The notes: generated by a model not told the origin, from the sequence alone. 64,000 nucleotides of DNA from Aphis gossypii (GCF_020184175.1 NC_065530.1:67247260-67311259), one strand, 5' to 3'. Positions 38,501 to 51,650 are shown, counted from the first letter of the stretch. Translations and numbers: made by a program.

Positions 38501-41500
38501 TTATTTATATTTTTACTTTGTTATTCAGAATAGGTACTTATTTTTATGAAACGTTTACAAATTAAATAGTTTTAAATATGTTAACGTGTATTTCTACAAT
38601 TGAAATGCGATATCGTATAAGTGAATGTTTTAAATTGTTCAGTGCTTTTCCAGTTTTCCCCCTGAACCATAATAATAATATATGTTATGTTTCGCTGTTT
38701 GCAACTGCCTATCAAACGGTATACATTAATCAATATTTAATAACGACATCTTCATCACAGTTCGTAATCCGACTAGCTGCATTATAATATATAATATAAT
38801 ATTATGTACTATCCTGTGGAGAATATTGTCATACAGCAGCCTACCCGTTACTCGGCGCTGTCAAATCATCTGATAGTTGTCCGTATAAGTACCAATGTGT
38901 ATAATACGCGAATTCGACAACACTTGTTGGCAAAGATTAGTGACAACGCCCGTAGTAACCCACACGATATTATTTACAATTTACATTGTTCATGTGGGAC
39001 CTATATTATATTATTATCGTATTAAATTACATCATATGAGTTTTCATTGTTTACGGGTTTTACACGTTTGGTGATCTATCTATCAATGTATATATTATAT
39101 TGTATACCATACATGATATATTACTCTTATAGTATCGTCTAAAACAATAAAATACATATTAGTGTATAACATTTATCATAAAGTTATTATACTAAATTTC
39201 TATAAAAAGTTTTAAAATACGTAAAAGTAGTAAGTTTTATCTAACAGGTAGCAATTTATCATTTTAAAACAAAAAATTAAAGTGGATGAAAACATCACTA
39301 AAACCACAAATAGTATGATTGTTAATTATTTATACATGATACCTACTTAAAATGATAAAATTAAAATACATGTTATCGAAAAAAATAAAGTGAGTTATGA
39401 GTACTTTTTTAATTTAATCATTATTACGATAGTAAAATATGTTGTTTAAATTGTAAAAAACCTGACAAAGTTGCTTAGCTCTGTGACTTTTATAGTAGAC
39501 ATTGAGGTACGTTCCGATTTTATGTGATTTTTCACACCTAGATCCGCGCGCCAACTCTATCAATTAAGTATTAAAATATGCAGAAGTTTCGCTATAGTTC
39601 CGCTAACTGTTTAAGTCTTAAAATGTTATTGGTTTGGTCCGGTGGCCTCTAAAAAGCTTTGTGCAACAAATTGTCTTGTTGCCTTGTATAATAATTTAGT
39701 TCGTTCTATGTTAGAGTATGAAACGATGATTTAGCCTTCTTACACAAACATTCGGAAGATAAATTGAGACTAGAATAAATTTCTGAATTATAAAGGATTT
39801 ATCCGAGGAATTTCACACCTCTTCTATATAACTCCATTTTTCAAGATCTAGATCTGGAATCTTTAAAGAAAATTCGCAAGATTTTTGATATATGTTTTAA
39901 ATAAAAACTGCTAAGTGGCCGTTTAAATACATCTTGCGTTTTAGTAGGACTTTTTCGTTTCGTATATGAATACCCCCCAATATATTATAACTAGGTCACT
40001 TGACGTATTTTATTTGCCGTTAATCAATTCAACTTTGAGATGAATGCGTATTTTTAATTAGAATAATATACGATAACAAATTTTTTCATCATTATAGTAT
40101 TAAGATCATTTATGTTATATATAAATTAAATGCTGTTCGTTAGAAAGCGCATAGCTTAGAACGGGTGGACCATTTGGGCTCATTTTTAAAAAATAAATAT
40201 ACGTAATAGTGAATAAGGTTTATACAGAAAAAAAAATTGGAAAAATTGGAAAATTTTGGGGAAAAACGTTTACCGGGTCATTTAATAATTATTATTTTAT
40301 ATTCTTTCTCTGTTAATAATCTTTGTTACCTATTTTGTTATCAACATAGGTAGTTATTAATTATACGAGTATAATTTATAGCTAAAACTCTAAAAGCCGT
40401 TCAACGTATTTATAAATCAAAACAAAAAACATCATTTGTTTATATTATTCATTTTCTCACTAACTATAATAATATTATATTAATTTTGTATGTATAGTAA
40501 TACGTAAAATGTAATTGTACTTTTTTTTTTTTAACAAAGACCACCGTTTTTGCATTAGGTTTCTACAAAGTAATATATAATAATTTTTAGCAAATTGAAT
40601 ATTGAACTGCGAGTGCAGTATATTTTATTAAAAGTTAAACTAATATTTGTTGTTGTGTTTTGAAAATTCAAAAACTTTTTATTCGATAACTTATACAAGT
40701 CATAACTAATAATGTAAAAATGATCTATATAAATAGATAGAAGTATACCGTGTTAGCACCGGGAATAGTTTATTGATGTGTGGGAAGCAAATCCTATATT
40801 TAACTCATATAATATTTATATTACAGATGGTATATATATTAGATATGTCGAATTTGGTGAGCAAAATCGTTTATGCGTTTTTCGCACTAGATTCACGTGC
40901 GTACCTACAATATTATAAATGATAGACATAATAAGTATAGCAATATTAGTTTTATATCGCATGTAGTCATTAAAATATAATATTTTAGAGGACATTTAAT
41001 ATAAATCGTTATACGTATTATTTCATTATGGAGTTTCATACTCTCATCTCTTCCCCGTCGGTACGCCACTGTATAATGATATATTATATAATATAATCGC
41101 TTATTCAACGTCTTTGAGTACTTAACGTGCCGAACCCTAGACTAATGGTATGACACGGCCATCATCATTATTATAATATTACCATCAAAGCCGTACTTAG
41201 GGAGTCAACCCCCCCCCCCCGAAATTTTTTCGTGTTATATTATGTGGCTAGGTATGCTATATTAAATTACCTATAGTCTATATACAATAATATTATAATA
41301 AAATTAGAACATATTTTTTAGCTTAAAACCCATCCCGAAACTATTTTCTAGTTTTTAACCTATATTGATTATCATTTATGATTGTTAAAAACGATTATTT
41401 TATAGGCGTACTGTACTTACATATGAACATCAACGCTTTGCCTTTGGTCCGCTTGGCCCTGTACGTCAGCGGCCTGGTGACGGACAGGTACCTGTCGAAG

Positions 41501-41982
41501 CTGATCAGCAGCAAGTTGAGCACGGAAGCGTTGCTGGCCAAGTAGTCGAGCGCCAGCCAGCCGTCGCACACGTGCCGGCCGAACGGCCAGTACCCCAGTA
41601 TGGTGTACACGGTGAACAGCGGCATGGATATGAGCCCGATGAAGAAGTCGGCCATGGCCAGGCTGAACAGGAAGTAGTTGCTGATGTTCTGCAGCTGCTT
41701 GTCGATCTTGAACGACACCATGACCATTATGTTGCCGGACACGGTGACGAAGCTGAGCATGCCGGACACGAGCGCGATGAACACCGTCTGCGACAGCGTG
41801 AACCTGGGCTGCAGCGGTCCGCCGTTGGCCGAACCACCGGCGGCGGTGCCGTTCGAGACGACGGCCGCGGCTGCCGCCGACGCCACCGTCGTCCACGCAT
41901 GGGCTCCCGCCGCCTCGAGTGAGGACGACGTGGACGCGGTGTACAGTGCAGACAACGCCGCCCGAGCCGCGAGCGCGTTCAT
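31993..41982 (-). CDS. mAChR-A: A-type muscarinic acetylcholine receptor (five-exon gene)
   Basis: G-protein-coupled muscarinic receptor, type A of arthropods. Exons 41982-41421, 36531-36270, 36181-36058, 34527-34261 and 32562-31993 join in phase to 1785 nt, or 594 residues plus stop. All seven membrane helices are present: TM1 with SGNIMVMVS, TM2 with LAMADFF, TM3 with LALDYLASNASV (acetylcholine-binding Asp) then DRYLSV, TM4 with LWPPW, TM5 with FYVPVTVMC, TM6 with FIITWTPYN, TM7 with CYINSTINPVCYALCNATF. Loop 3 is long and basic near TM6, as in Gq-coupled receptors. It closely follows Drosophila mAChR-A, including WWHSGR, SESxxA and DSVYTI in loop 3. The start is the first in-frame ATG after an upstream stop; an NGT glycosylation site precedes TM1. 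It is shorter than the fly protein mainly in loop 3. Confidence 0.93.
34261..34527 (-). CDS. mAChR-A: mAChR-A exon 4: loop-3 segment
   Basis: Acceptor TTTTAG, donor TCG|GTAAGT, 89 codons in phase 0. Contains LRDWCVDWWHSGRDDDYDE and later SRSTSLNVI, both recognisable in the mAChR-A third loop, plus low-complexity Gln/Thr/Asn stretches. Confidence 0.92.
35385..35640 (+). mobile_element. GC-rich insert, possible LINE 5' fragment
   Basis: CpG-rich block within the AT-rich intron between mAChR-A exons 3 and 4. One plus-strand frame is nearly open (SPYGNSLGFRSRTKPPGW... one stop ...TNELFRAASWNV), and ASWNV resembles the start of an APE-type endonuclease of non-LTR elements. A perfect 8-bp stem (CTTAGTCC 35396-35403 / GGACTAAG 35433-35440) is included. 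Assignment is weak. Confidence 0.3.
36058..36181 (-). CDS. mAChR-A: mAChR-A exon 3: loop-3 segment
   Basis: Acceptor GTTTTAG, donor TTG|GTATTT. Its 41 codons include EETWCRIRSESNQANSLD, matching the TWRRPRSESS region of the fly receptor (recollection). It is required to reconcile phase 2 (exon 2) with phase 0 (exon 4). Confidence 0.85.
36270..36531 (-). CDS. mAChR-A: mAChR-A exon 2: TM4-TM5
   Basis: Acceptor TTTTCAG, donor AA|GTGAGA. Encodes WIISLGLWPPWIYLWP, the loop YIQFILTNQYITFGTA, TM5 and the start of loop 3 (ETKKRQKDLPNLQA). Phase 1 in, phase 2 out. Confidence 0.95.
38212..38370 (+). repeat. Dispersed repeat copy 2 (family B)
   Basis: TCATAAAATATACTA, CATTCAGAACCATTTTTTGT and GTATACAATCATC align with the copies at 26085 and 52785, same orientation. 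Inside mAChR-A intron 1. Confidence 0.65.
39490..40060 (+). pseudogene. Non-LTR retrotransposon reverse-transcriptase relic
   Basis: Plus-strand fragments of the C-terminal part of a jockey-like LINE ORF2, in order but with stops and frameshifts. They are DIEVRSDF..., then LVALYNNLVRSMLEYE (family LYxxLVRSxLEYxSVVW) near 39675-39730, then KLLSGRLNTSCVLVGLFRF near 39905-39965. It lies antisense in mAChR-A intron 1. Catalytic FADD is not present in what remains. Confidence 0.65.
41061..41071 (-). mobile_element. Solo CAGTGGCGTAC-type terminus
   Basis: GTACGCCACTG, the reversed end of the same family as the 30659 element. A degenerate facing end (AAGCCGTACTTAGGG) lies near 41188-41202, next to a 12-C run at 41209-41220. 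Confidence 0.3.
41421..41982 (-). CDS. mAChR-A: mAChR-A exon 1: N-terminus to TM4 start
   Basis: ATG at 41980-41982. Ala/Ser-rich extracellular tail with an NGT site, then TM1-TM3 and the second intracellular loop (RPLTYRAKRTKGKALMFI). Donor T|GTAAGT, phase 1. The frame upstream of the ATG reads through a GTG to a TAG, so the ATG is preferred. Confidence 0.93.
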
Positions 41983-42027
41983 TACGCGGCCGCCATTCTC
42001 GTCTCCATGATGTCTCTCCACAGCGGG

Positions 42028-42237
42028 CTAGGCACTAACCGCAGTGGCCATGGCCGTCCACGTCGCCGCCACCATCGTTTCCGCTACTTCCGCCGCCACT
42101 ATCGACGCCGCCGTAGCAGCTGCTGCCGTCGTCGTCGTCGTCGTCGCAGCAGTAGTCGTATTCACCACCGACGCCGCCGCCGCCGTCAACACCGCCTCCG
42201 ACGCCGCCGCCGCCACCACCGCCTCCTCCTCCGCCAC
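42028..42237 (-). other. Upstream ORF in mAChR-A leader (69 codons)
   Basis: ATG-initiated minus-strand frame ending with a stop at 42028, 45 nt before the receptor ATG. It consists almost wholly of Ala, Thr, Val and Glu from GCC/GAC/ACC trinucleotide runs. It could be a translation-limiting uORF if the transcript includes this block; it is unlikely to encode a stable protein. Confidence 0.35.
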
Positions 42238-42240
42238 CGC
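42040..42240. repeat. GC-rich trinucleotide repeat block
   Basis: Interrupted GCC/GTC/CAC triplet runs on the plus strand, CpG-dense, abutting the 5' end of the mAChR-A coding exon; probable 5' UTR or proximal promoter. Confidence 0.8.
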
Positions 42241-42299
42241 TACGTGTTTTCGTTTCTGCCCCTTAAAACAGATTACGATGATAAATTACTTACCACCCA

Positions 42300-45200
42300 T
42301 TTAAATTTTATATTACAGTTTTGTACAGGTATTATACTACTATAGGTCTGTACCTATATGTATATATATATAATTGTAAATCTCTAAAATAGCTTTTCTA
42401 TAGTAGATATAGGCATTATACTACTTCAAATTTGTGTTTTTAATTTTGTATTTTATAATTTGCTTAAAATACAGGTACCTATAGGTACTGTTTTACTTTA
42501 TTATATACGTCAGATTTCAAATAACGAATTCGAGGGGTCACTAGGAAAAGTGTCCCACATTTTTAAGGGTAACAAAATGTGCTCTCATATTATTCATCGG
42601 AAAAAATAACATTTATTTGCTTGAAAATAAAATGTAATCGACTGACGACAGTTGCATTATATGAAATAACGAATATCATAAAACAAATTTAAACATTTTG
42701 TTTTCATTATTATATAATTTTTGTTTATGCACATTGGACATAAGTACCATTAATGTAATTTACATATATTATTTAGTTTAACTCGCAAGCGTTATTCGTC
42801 CCAGGTTAAATACAAGTGAAAAACTCGAATAAAAGTAAAACATTTGTCACTAGAAATAATATTGACTTAACAATTTTAACTTTTAAATAACTATTCGAAT
42901 ATATATATACCTAATATTTTTTATTAACCTTTCTCTAGTTAATATTATTGATTATTATTTAATCTATTATCTTAATTAGTTTTTTTTAATAAAATTTAAT
43001 AGATATTTTTTATGTGTAAAGATTATTATTAATATCATATTTTTTCTATAATTTCGTTGTTATAATAACTCAACAGTATATCAGACATTACGCAATTTTA
43101 AAAGCCCACAAAAAGAAATATTATTATGTCGACAAAATTTTACTTTTCTTACATTATTTCATTTTTTATTTAAATATTTGGTTTTTTGAGATAGAGATCA
43201 GGTGGCTTTGTGCCGAACATTTACGACGAAAATAATGTAAAAAAATTCTTTATACCCAAAAGTATTTTGTAAACATACCTATATAGTATACAATGTATAC
43301 TATACATACATAAATATATATAAATTATATGTATACGAACAAAATTCAAGACGTATATAGATGTAGTTGCTCTCTTTTTCTATTTCTCAATATAACTCTC
43401 CATCCTACCATCACTCATCTGAATTGTATTCAAACCATAGAAATTTAAATATTTTGAAATTGAAATGAACAATGATAATAAATGGCTCCATATCGATTTA
43501 ATAACAAATAACAGTGGTAAATATATATTAATATAATACTATTTAACGCATTATACATTTTAGTTAAAACATATTATTTTAATAAATATTTTGTTATACT
43601 GTTTATAATGAAATTATATTTTATGTGTACGCCAGCAGCTAGAGGATAGGAAAGGTAGTGTGTTATTATATGTCACGTACGTTGTTAAAACGCCCTCCGT
43701 ACGGCGACGATCAATTTACACTCACGAAAACGTTATAAAAAAAAAAATCATATTATACCAAAGTTATTACTTATAATATTATACGATTAGTATAAAGGCA
43801 GATTTATTTAAATAAGACTTATTTTTCCAGACGTTTTTTTTTTTTGGTTTTTAATTTTAAAAATTTAATAATAATCATAATGCATGTATAGTTGCAATGG
43901 GTACAATTGCTATAACTTAATACTTATACGATACGGAAACACTATATAATTTTTTGGAACATAACAGTTCAAATTTATATTTAAAAAACATTCATGTTAT
44001 TTTTATAATCAGTGTAACTATAGCGCTATGTACCGATATATACATAAAACATATTATGGGTATTCGTTAAGAGTATATCACTCGTATATAAATACATAAT
44101 ATTATCAAAAGAGATTAATGTCTTATATAGAACAATATTATAATAATATTATACATAAAGCAACAGCCTTACAATTATTTTTTAAAACAAGTAGGTACCT
44201 AGTAATTTTTTATAAGACCACCAATTTCTCATATGAGTTAATCGTTTAATGTCGGCAATTTAATAAGAAACACACTAACCTAAAGAAAGTCTCGTGTTCT
44301 GAGAGATTTTGTATTATTTACTAGTGATATTTTATCACGCCTATACCTGGCTATCTATGTATAGTGTATCAGTTATAAATACAGAGTATGATGTACCTAC
44401 GTTATACGTGTTATAATAAGTACTCTCGAAAATGTACTACGCTAAGGTAATAAGTGAAGGGATTAATGTAATCATCTCATTATAATATCATACTTTGTCA
44501 GAATCTTCGCGTGGTAGACACTGTGGAGCCTTACTAGCAGGCGCATTATGTTTATTTATGTATATATAGTATACGTATTTATAAATAGAAATAATCGATT
44601 GTATCGTTTAAGATTTCATACGTAATGATGTGACTGAATGATATATATTATACATACAACAAATAACCTATAGGGCTTGCCTACTAAAATACTACAACGT
44701 ATCATATCGCAATGTATATGTAATATATTCCTATTCAATATTATTAATAATAATATTATTATTATGCCGTTGTGACATACGTCACGTATGATGCATACAG
44801 TATACACGTGACATGTGATCATATCGATGATACGGTAACATATAATAATTATAACCACCACGCATTCAAAATTTTGACTGTTGATAATAATAGCAGAAAA
44901 CAAGATACCACAATATTATGTGAGTATAATAATACTATATTTACCATTATACGAAACGAGTTAATAATTTAAAAATAATTTAACAAAAATTCTAATAATA
45001 ATATCAATATAAAATAAAAAACTATAATTACTTACATTGGCTACCGAACAATCTATCTTGAATAATCATCATTCATCAGTATCCGATATCTAAATATATT
45101 GTATATGATCATTATCAATAAAATATATACAAACGTATATAACTAATACCAAAACGTATTAGACGTACAACATATTATGATCTGAACGTGTGACATTATA

Positions 45201-47100
45201 ATATTTATTTAATAACCTACGAGGTTATATCTGAATACATTTTGTATTAATAAATACATTTTACTTGAAAGAACCATCGATCATGTTTACAAAATATAAA
45301 CGTAATCCGGCAGATGTCTAATCGATTGAAAAAGAGAGAAAAAAATACTGATGTCTCTATAATAACGTGAACCTATTCTATCTACAATATTTAATTTAAC
45401 CATAATATTATATAAAATACAATTTTAAAATTTAAAATTATATTTTTGTCATTGATTTACAATTTTAATAGTCTAATATTGGGTGCACGTCACTGCACGA
45501 ACAACCACTAAACATTTAATTGTCCTCAAATATGATTTAGTGACCCTCGATTAATTCATTTCATTTTAGGGAACTATTAAATTAATCATTTTTTTGTGCA
45601 ACTATACATAAGAACATGTACGAAAATCAATTACAAAAATGGACATAAAAAACTATAAAAATAACTAACGTTAATAGTATTGATAGTACTCATAATATAG
45701 TCATATGCACTATACAATAAACATTTCAATTTAAGTATTACTATCTACTTAATACAATAATACTTATATAATATTTTGTTTAAAATAATTCTTTTATCGA
45801 AGAAAACTTATAACTTCAAAATCAATTAATGTTTTTCAAAATAATTTTTTACATACTTTTAAGTCGATACAAAACAGTGCTTCAAAAACAATATTTTTAC
45901 CATTTTTTATCTTAATAACTTTTTATGAATTTTACTTTTTAATGAAAAAGTTTATTTTTTTTTTTAATATTTCTAGTTATACCTACCTAATTATAATTCA
46001 AAATTTAGTTTTTTTACATTCCAAATATTCCAGAAAATATTCTGTTTAGGAATACGAAATTTATAACGAATATCGTCATTCAAGAAAGTAAAAATCTTAT
46101 GAGATTGTTACGATAAAAAAAAAGTAAACATTATATTTTTGAATGACCTAAAATAATATAATTGCAGGTAAGTAAAAAAAATATTAATTATAATAAATTA
46201 ATAAATATTCTTTTATAAAATCAATTATCAATTAGAAACATTTTAAGAATAATTATTTTTTTTTAATTATGGATATGAAAATCGAGTAAAAATATTATAC
46301 ATTTATGTTTCTCGATATTGAAGGAAAGTAAAATGTTTTGAAAATAGAAAGAGGAAGATAAAAATTATATTGCCGTATAAATAAGCTTTAGGTGGATTAC
46401 TGCGGAAATGTAAACAAGACGGAACCATTAATAAAATACCACAAGCTCCATTTTAAGTGTAATAATTTTACTTTCTAGAAAATATAAAAATTAAATAATT
46501 TCTTACGTATTTATACGTGTATTTTTTGGATTTATGTTAAAATTAAAAAAAAAACGAAAATTTGTTTTATTCATAAAAAATAGTATTACAAACTTTTATA
46601 TAACTTACGTGTACATTTTATTCCGTATAGGTTAGGTAAAATGTGTATTAAGTTTATTGACATTTTAATAAACCTATATAATAAATCATACAATTATTTT
46701 GATATATATATATTAGGATATAGAAAAAATAACTGATGACTTTTTACCATGTATTTACATCAGAGGTTGATAAAGTGTCACAAATTTAAACCACGTCATA
46801 TTATTTAACTACATTAAACACCATAGGTACCTACTATAATTAAATGTGTATAAATATACCATTTTTTAACCAGAATATTCATTGAAATATAATAAAATGT
46901 AGATTGTAGATACTGTATTTTTGAACATTAAATAATGATTAATAAACGGATACATATAAAATTCATAATAGTATAATGTAATATTTTTAGTATAATATTG
47001 AATAGGTATAATGACTATAATGGTATATAATACCATCAATACAAAAACCGATTTAAAATGGCTTTAAATTTATCTTATCAAATTATATACCAATTAATAG
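42300..47100. other. Gene-free AT-rich stretch
   Basis: Short AT-driven ORFs only. No splice-consistent exon, RNA gene or paired transposon ends recognised. Confidence 0.45.
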
Positions 47101-47109
47101 AGGGTATTC

Positions 47110-47460
47110 CCAAATTTTAAAATGGCATTAACTCATTATTTTAAAATAATCGCTTACGATGATAAGTTAGTTTCCGCAAATATGTTGACCGAACAGCACA
47201 AAGCGTTTTGTGTGTTGTGTTTTTCGAAGTGCGAATCGATAATAACTGTAAAACGCGATTTTCGTCATCGTTACAGGATCGATGCACCAATTATTCGGAA
47301 CATACGACGATAGTATAAACAGTTTGAAGAAACAGTGTTCGTGTAAAGGAAAAAGCACAGGCTGACCTAATGTGTCCAATGGTAACATGGAAAGAATAAG
47401 AGAGAGTTTTCAACGTAGTAACCAAAGGAGCTCACATAGGAAATGTATAGGTACAGTTAA
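47110..47460 (+). pseudogene. DUF4817-type helix-turn-helix transposase relic
   Basis: Plus strand. ATG at 47122 then LTEQHKAFCVLCFSKCESI and VKRDFRHRYRIDAP, IRNIRR. After a stop it continues YKQFEETVFV, and in another frame CKGKSTG, a stop, PNVSNGNMERIRESFQRS. This follows the N-terminal HTH domain found in arthropod mariner-like transposon genes (FCVxxYxKxES...VQRxFRxxY...AP...IRRWYKQFxETGCxCKGKSTGRPxVS), by recollection. At least one stop and two frameshifts; no catalytic domain follows, so non-functional. Confidence 0.72.
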
Positions 47461-50400
47461 TTAAACTTGACATATTTTTCTTTTATTTAATGTATAACGT
47501 ATTGTTCTAAACCTAAAATATAAAATTATATAAGCATTTGAAATCGAATGAATCAGTTTGAATAACCCTATATTACATTATTACCTACCGTTATTATACC
47601 TTAAAGCTATTTATTTCTCCTGTATTCTTGAAACTATGATGTACCTACCCAAACTAAAAGCTTAAAAAAACTTCAAATAATTTATATTAAGTATAATAGA
47701 CTATAAATTATAATCATTTAACTGAATTTTTAATAAATTAAGTTAAATTTAGATACAATAAAATTTTAATATTGGATAAATTAAAAACAATGTAACCAGC
47801 AATACCTACTATGTTATCCGTTATCCCTTCAACATGATGACAAATAAAAAAATAAAACCATACAAAATAATAAATTATAAAACATTTATTTATTTTTTTT
47901 TAAATCTAACATGCTGTCCTTTAACATTATGACTCAATAAATATTTTAGAAAATTGAATAACTATATTTTTTTTATTATTCAATTAAAAAAGGAATTATT
48001 ATTATAGGTACTCGATCTTGTATTTTTTTTTTTTTTTTTAAAGGTAGATAACAAGTAAAAGTGTAAAACCATTTATTAGTAAGAATGTTATTACAAAACT
48101 GTAAAATAAGAATTTAATTTAAAAGCAGCTTTATTTTATTTTATTTTTTTTAATAATTTTCTCAATGCAATGTTACTTTGTACGAGTAATATAGTTACCC
48201 CGTGAGGGTTGTCTCGGAAATACGCTTCAGCCGTTTACTTTTCCATTATGCGTATATTTTATTCCGGCGGCACCTCTTTATATCAATTTATATTCACAAA
48301 CAACCAAACTCAAAATATCTGATAAGATCCACGTTCAGAAAATGAATAATTTATTTTAATATAAAAATAATACGTTTTAATTCAAATTATATTTAAATAG
48401 GATGTTTATCACCTTCTTTGCAATAATTTTAGTATACGCGTTACCATTAAATTATTACTGTGTTAAATTTAAGATTAATAAAAAATATATGTTACGTAAC
48501 CAACAACCGTATTTAATTTAAAATTAAATTGAAAAAAACCTAGAATAAGGGAAGTTGGAATTAAGATACATTAACAGAGATTGCATTAAAATTGTAAAAC
48601 GTAGTTGTTCTTACGATGTATACTTATCAGAATTATATTCATTGACACAAAATTGAAATTAAAAGATTAAAATTGATAATCAATATTATATAATCTATTG
48701 ACTATTTATTTAAATTTTCAACACCTCCTCGGACTAGGAGTATAAAGTAATATTAAAACGCAATATAATAATAATATTTAAATACAAAAAATAAAGTTTA
48801 AAGATACAATTTTTTCATTATATAAGGTAAAGAATTGAAAAATAAACCAACGTCAGACAAATTATTAATACAGAACATAGCGCGATCGAGAAGACTTGCG
48901 AACCCAATATTAATTTAGTTGAATGGAATTTAATATTAAAAGTAAGTTGTTGCTTTGGATTAAAAGAAGGGATAGATAATGATAATCTAATGATCAACTA
49001 CTGTATAAAATAACAAGTTATACATTTTACATATCATCGTAAAATTAATTGAAACAATCTCATGATTCACCGCATATGTTGGTAAAATATAGCTACTTAC
49101 ATTAATTATTTAAATATAAACATAACACAGTGACTGATCACTATTGTGATTGTCAGTATATAATAATTTATTATATATAAGTAACTACATACGTATAATA
49201 AGTACCTAGTGCATAATGTATATTATCGTACAGCGTCGAACGAAATTCATTGCTTACTTATTATAATATACCATCATAGTATATAGGTATTATAGAACAT
49301 TTATAATGGTACCTATATAGCTAGAGATCATTCATGCGCATGAACTGATCATGCTTTACAATCTAAAGTTTAGATAAAAGTGCTCTCTTAATACCTCTAT
49401 TGTATTATTTTGTTGTTGAAATTTATACAAAAATAAGTATTAATGTGTCGATAATATATTGTTCAACTCGACTATAGGTATACAATGGAACCATTTTAAT
49501 AATGAACAAACATAGAGGATCATTGTTTTTGACAATATATTTTGATTTATAACCCAATGCAATTAATATTGAAAATTATCCAATTTGAAAACTTTTGCAT
49601 TATTTCATATTGTCAGTAAAATTAATCTCTTATGATGTACACACCTATGCATTTAATTAAAAATTATTATATCATCTATATAATGTAAAAGTATAATAAA
49701 TTATTGAGAAAGAAACAAAATTATAAACACCTATACTAAATACCTAAAATAACTTTTATATTTTACGCTATACGCCTATACATAAATAATAGACGCAAAT
49801 ATCCTGCAAAATAATAACTTTAATAATTTAATATTATAGCTTTTCCTGTTCATAGGTAGTAAATAAGTTCACTCATTTGGTTTTCATACCCTGTATTCAA
49901 TTAATATTTTAATAATAATTAGTTAAAGTACACATTTTGAGAATATAATTATTAGTTTGAAAACGTGTCATAAAAAAATACGTATACTTTTAAATAAACC
50001 AACTGTTGAGCCAATTAGTTTAACAAACACGTTTTATTGGTTTTAACGAGCGAACTAGCAATATCTCGTCATTATTCAAAAGCTTAGTAATTTAATATAC
50101 AAATAAAAAATGTTATGTGCCAATACTCAATATTTTATAATTTGTAAATACCGCAGAGAATACTTTTTACCTAGGTTGTCGAAGTAATGTATAGTAAAAA
50201 ATAAAGAATACAGTAAAAACTGAAAAATGTATCATTATGAAATGTACTTAAATTATAAATAATATAAGCATACTCTATTAAAATTTCAATAATAACACTT
50301 TTTTATACACACACAACGTGATTTTTAACCAAGCTCAACCCCGTTTAAATTATACATTTATTACATTCTATTTTAGATGATGTACCTATCCATTTTTTAT

Positions 50401-50690
50401 AAGACTACCTACGGTGCATATCTATATCTCAAACTTTAATTTAGATTTTACTAATTTATTTAGGAATACCTTAATAAGTCTAAAATACGCCAGTAATGAT
50501 CGTAGAAGCGTATGAACTATGAATGCCGTATAAATGTCCGTCCCTACAAGTAACCTATAAATACTACAGGGAATATGATAAGCTTTATTGCTTTTTATAT
50601 AAAGCTAGGTTTCGCCATACTATGGCAAGTATTGTTAAACATTGATTAACTTTTAGGTAACATGTTATCAACGTTTTGTTACCGACATTT
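47461..50690. other. Gene-free AT-rich stretch
   Basis: Nothing beyond short AT-driven frames and T tracts (for example 48021-48041). Confidence 0.45.
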
Positions 50691-50699
50691 TAGATATAT

Positions 50700-51650
50700 A
50701 TGTATAGAACACGAGACTTACGGTGTAGTGGATACGGAGCTTTACCTTGACGAACCGCACTTTGCTCGTAATCCTCGGAAAATAAGCGAAGCGTTTTACC
50801 TGACCGGAAATTAGGCTTACAAATATACGTAGGTATACAACTTATTCCACTGGAATTCATTGGACTATTTGAACCACTCTGCACACCATTATTAATACAC
50901 ACTCGCGGAAGACGGACGACTATATGCAAAAACCACTCGACGGGCGTGGAGGAAAAAATGCACGATGGCCGCGAAAAAGATTGCTGATTTCCGTTCACAG
51001 AATACCATAAACCCTATATGAACCGTAGTCACCGTACTTATACCACGGTTACCGGCACGGACTTTATTCTCGTACTTCAGTTAAACCGACTGGCCACATA
51101 TTATTATGTAGCTTATAGTTTTTTGATAAGGATTTCACAGTGCATCGTCTGCATCGTGCCTAAGTCGAAATATATTAAGACGAATGTTATAACCGATGTA
51201 TTGAGTTTACACAAAAATACACAGCTTGGCGAATCGGTGATGCGGTGGAATCGTGGAAAGGCAACTTTAAGTCATATTTTCACTACAAAATATCGTCAAC
51301 ACGATCGATTTTAATATACGTAATATTAAACTCTACCTACGTACGACATGATACTGTAGTGGAAATCCCTTGATATTTTTCATCGGTCAGTCTTAATCAG
51401 ATAATGGTGGATGCCCGGATCGTTTTTTCCATGTCCGTGATTAATTTTTTCCGCATTCAATGCATCGTCCGATTAAAACATTTTTGCGTTACTGCTCGCG
51501 AATCCGTCCAAGTGTTCTATAGCGTAACGCGATATTCCAGCGAAACAAGTCTTACACGTATATTTACAAGTCTCATCACTTCTGGTTTTAAGAGGATTGC
51601 TAGCAAAGGGCGGCGCGTCAAGTACATCGATTAATCCCACATATTGACCC
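50700..51650. other. GC-richer block of unknown nature
   Basis: About 950 bp with more CpG than its surroundings. Open frames of 76-102 codons occur on both strands (50998-50690 minus, 51018-51314 plus, 51404-51634 plus). None shows a domain I recognise or matching splice sites. It could be a distant 5' UTR exon/promoter of mAChR-A, a conserved regulatory segment, or an unrecognised insertion. Confidence 0.3.

Noticed and set aside
41572..42345. Plus-strand ORFs opposite mAChR-A exon 1 and its leader.
   Set aside because: Antisense shadows of GC-rich coding and triplet-repeat DNA.
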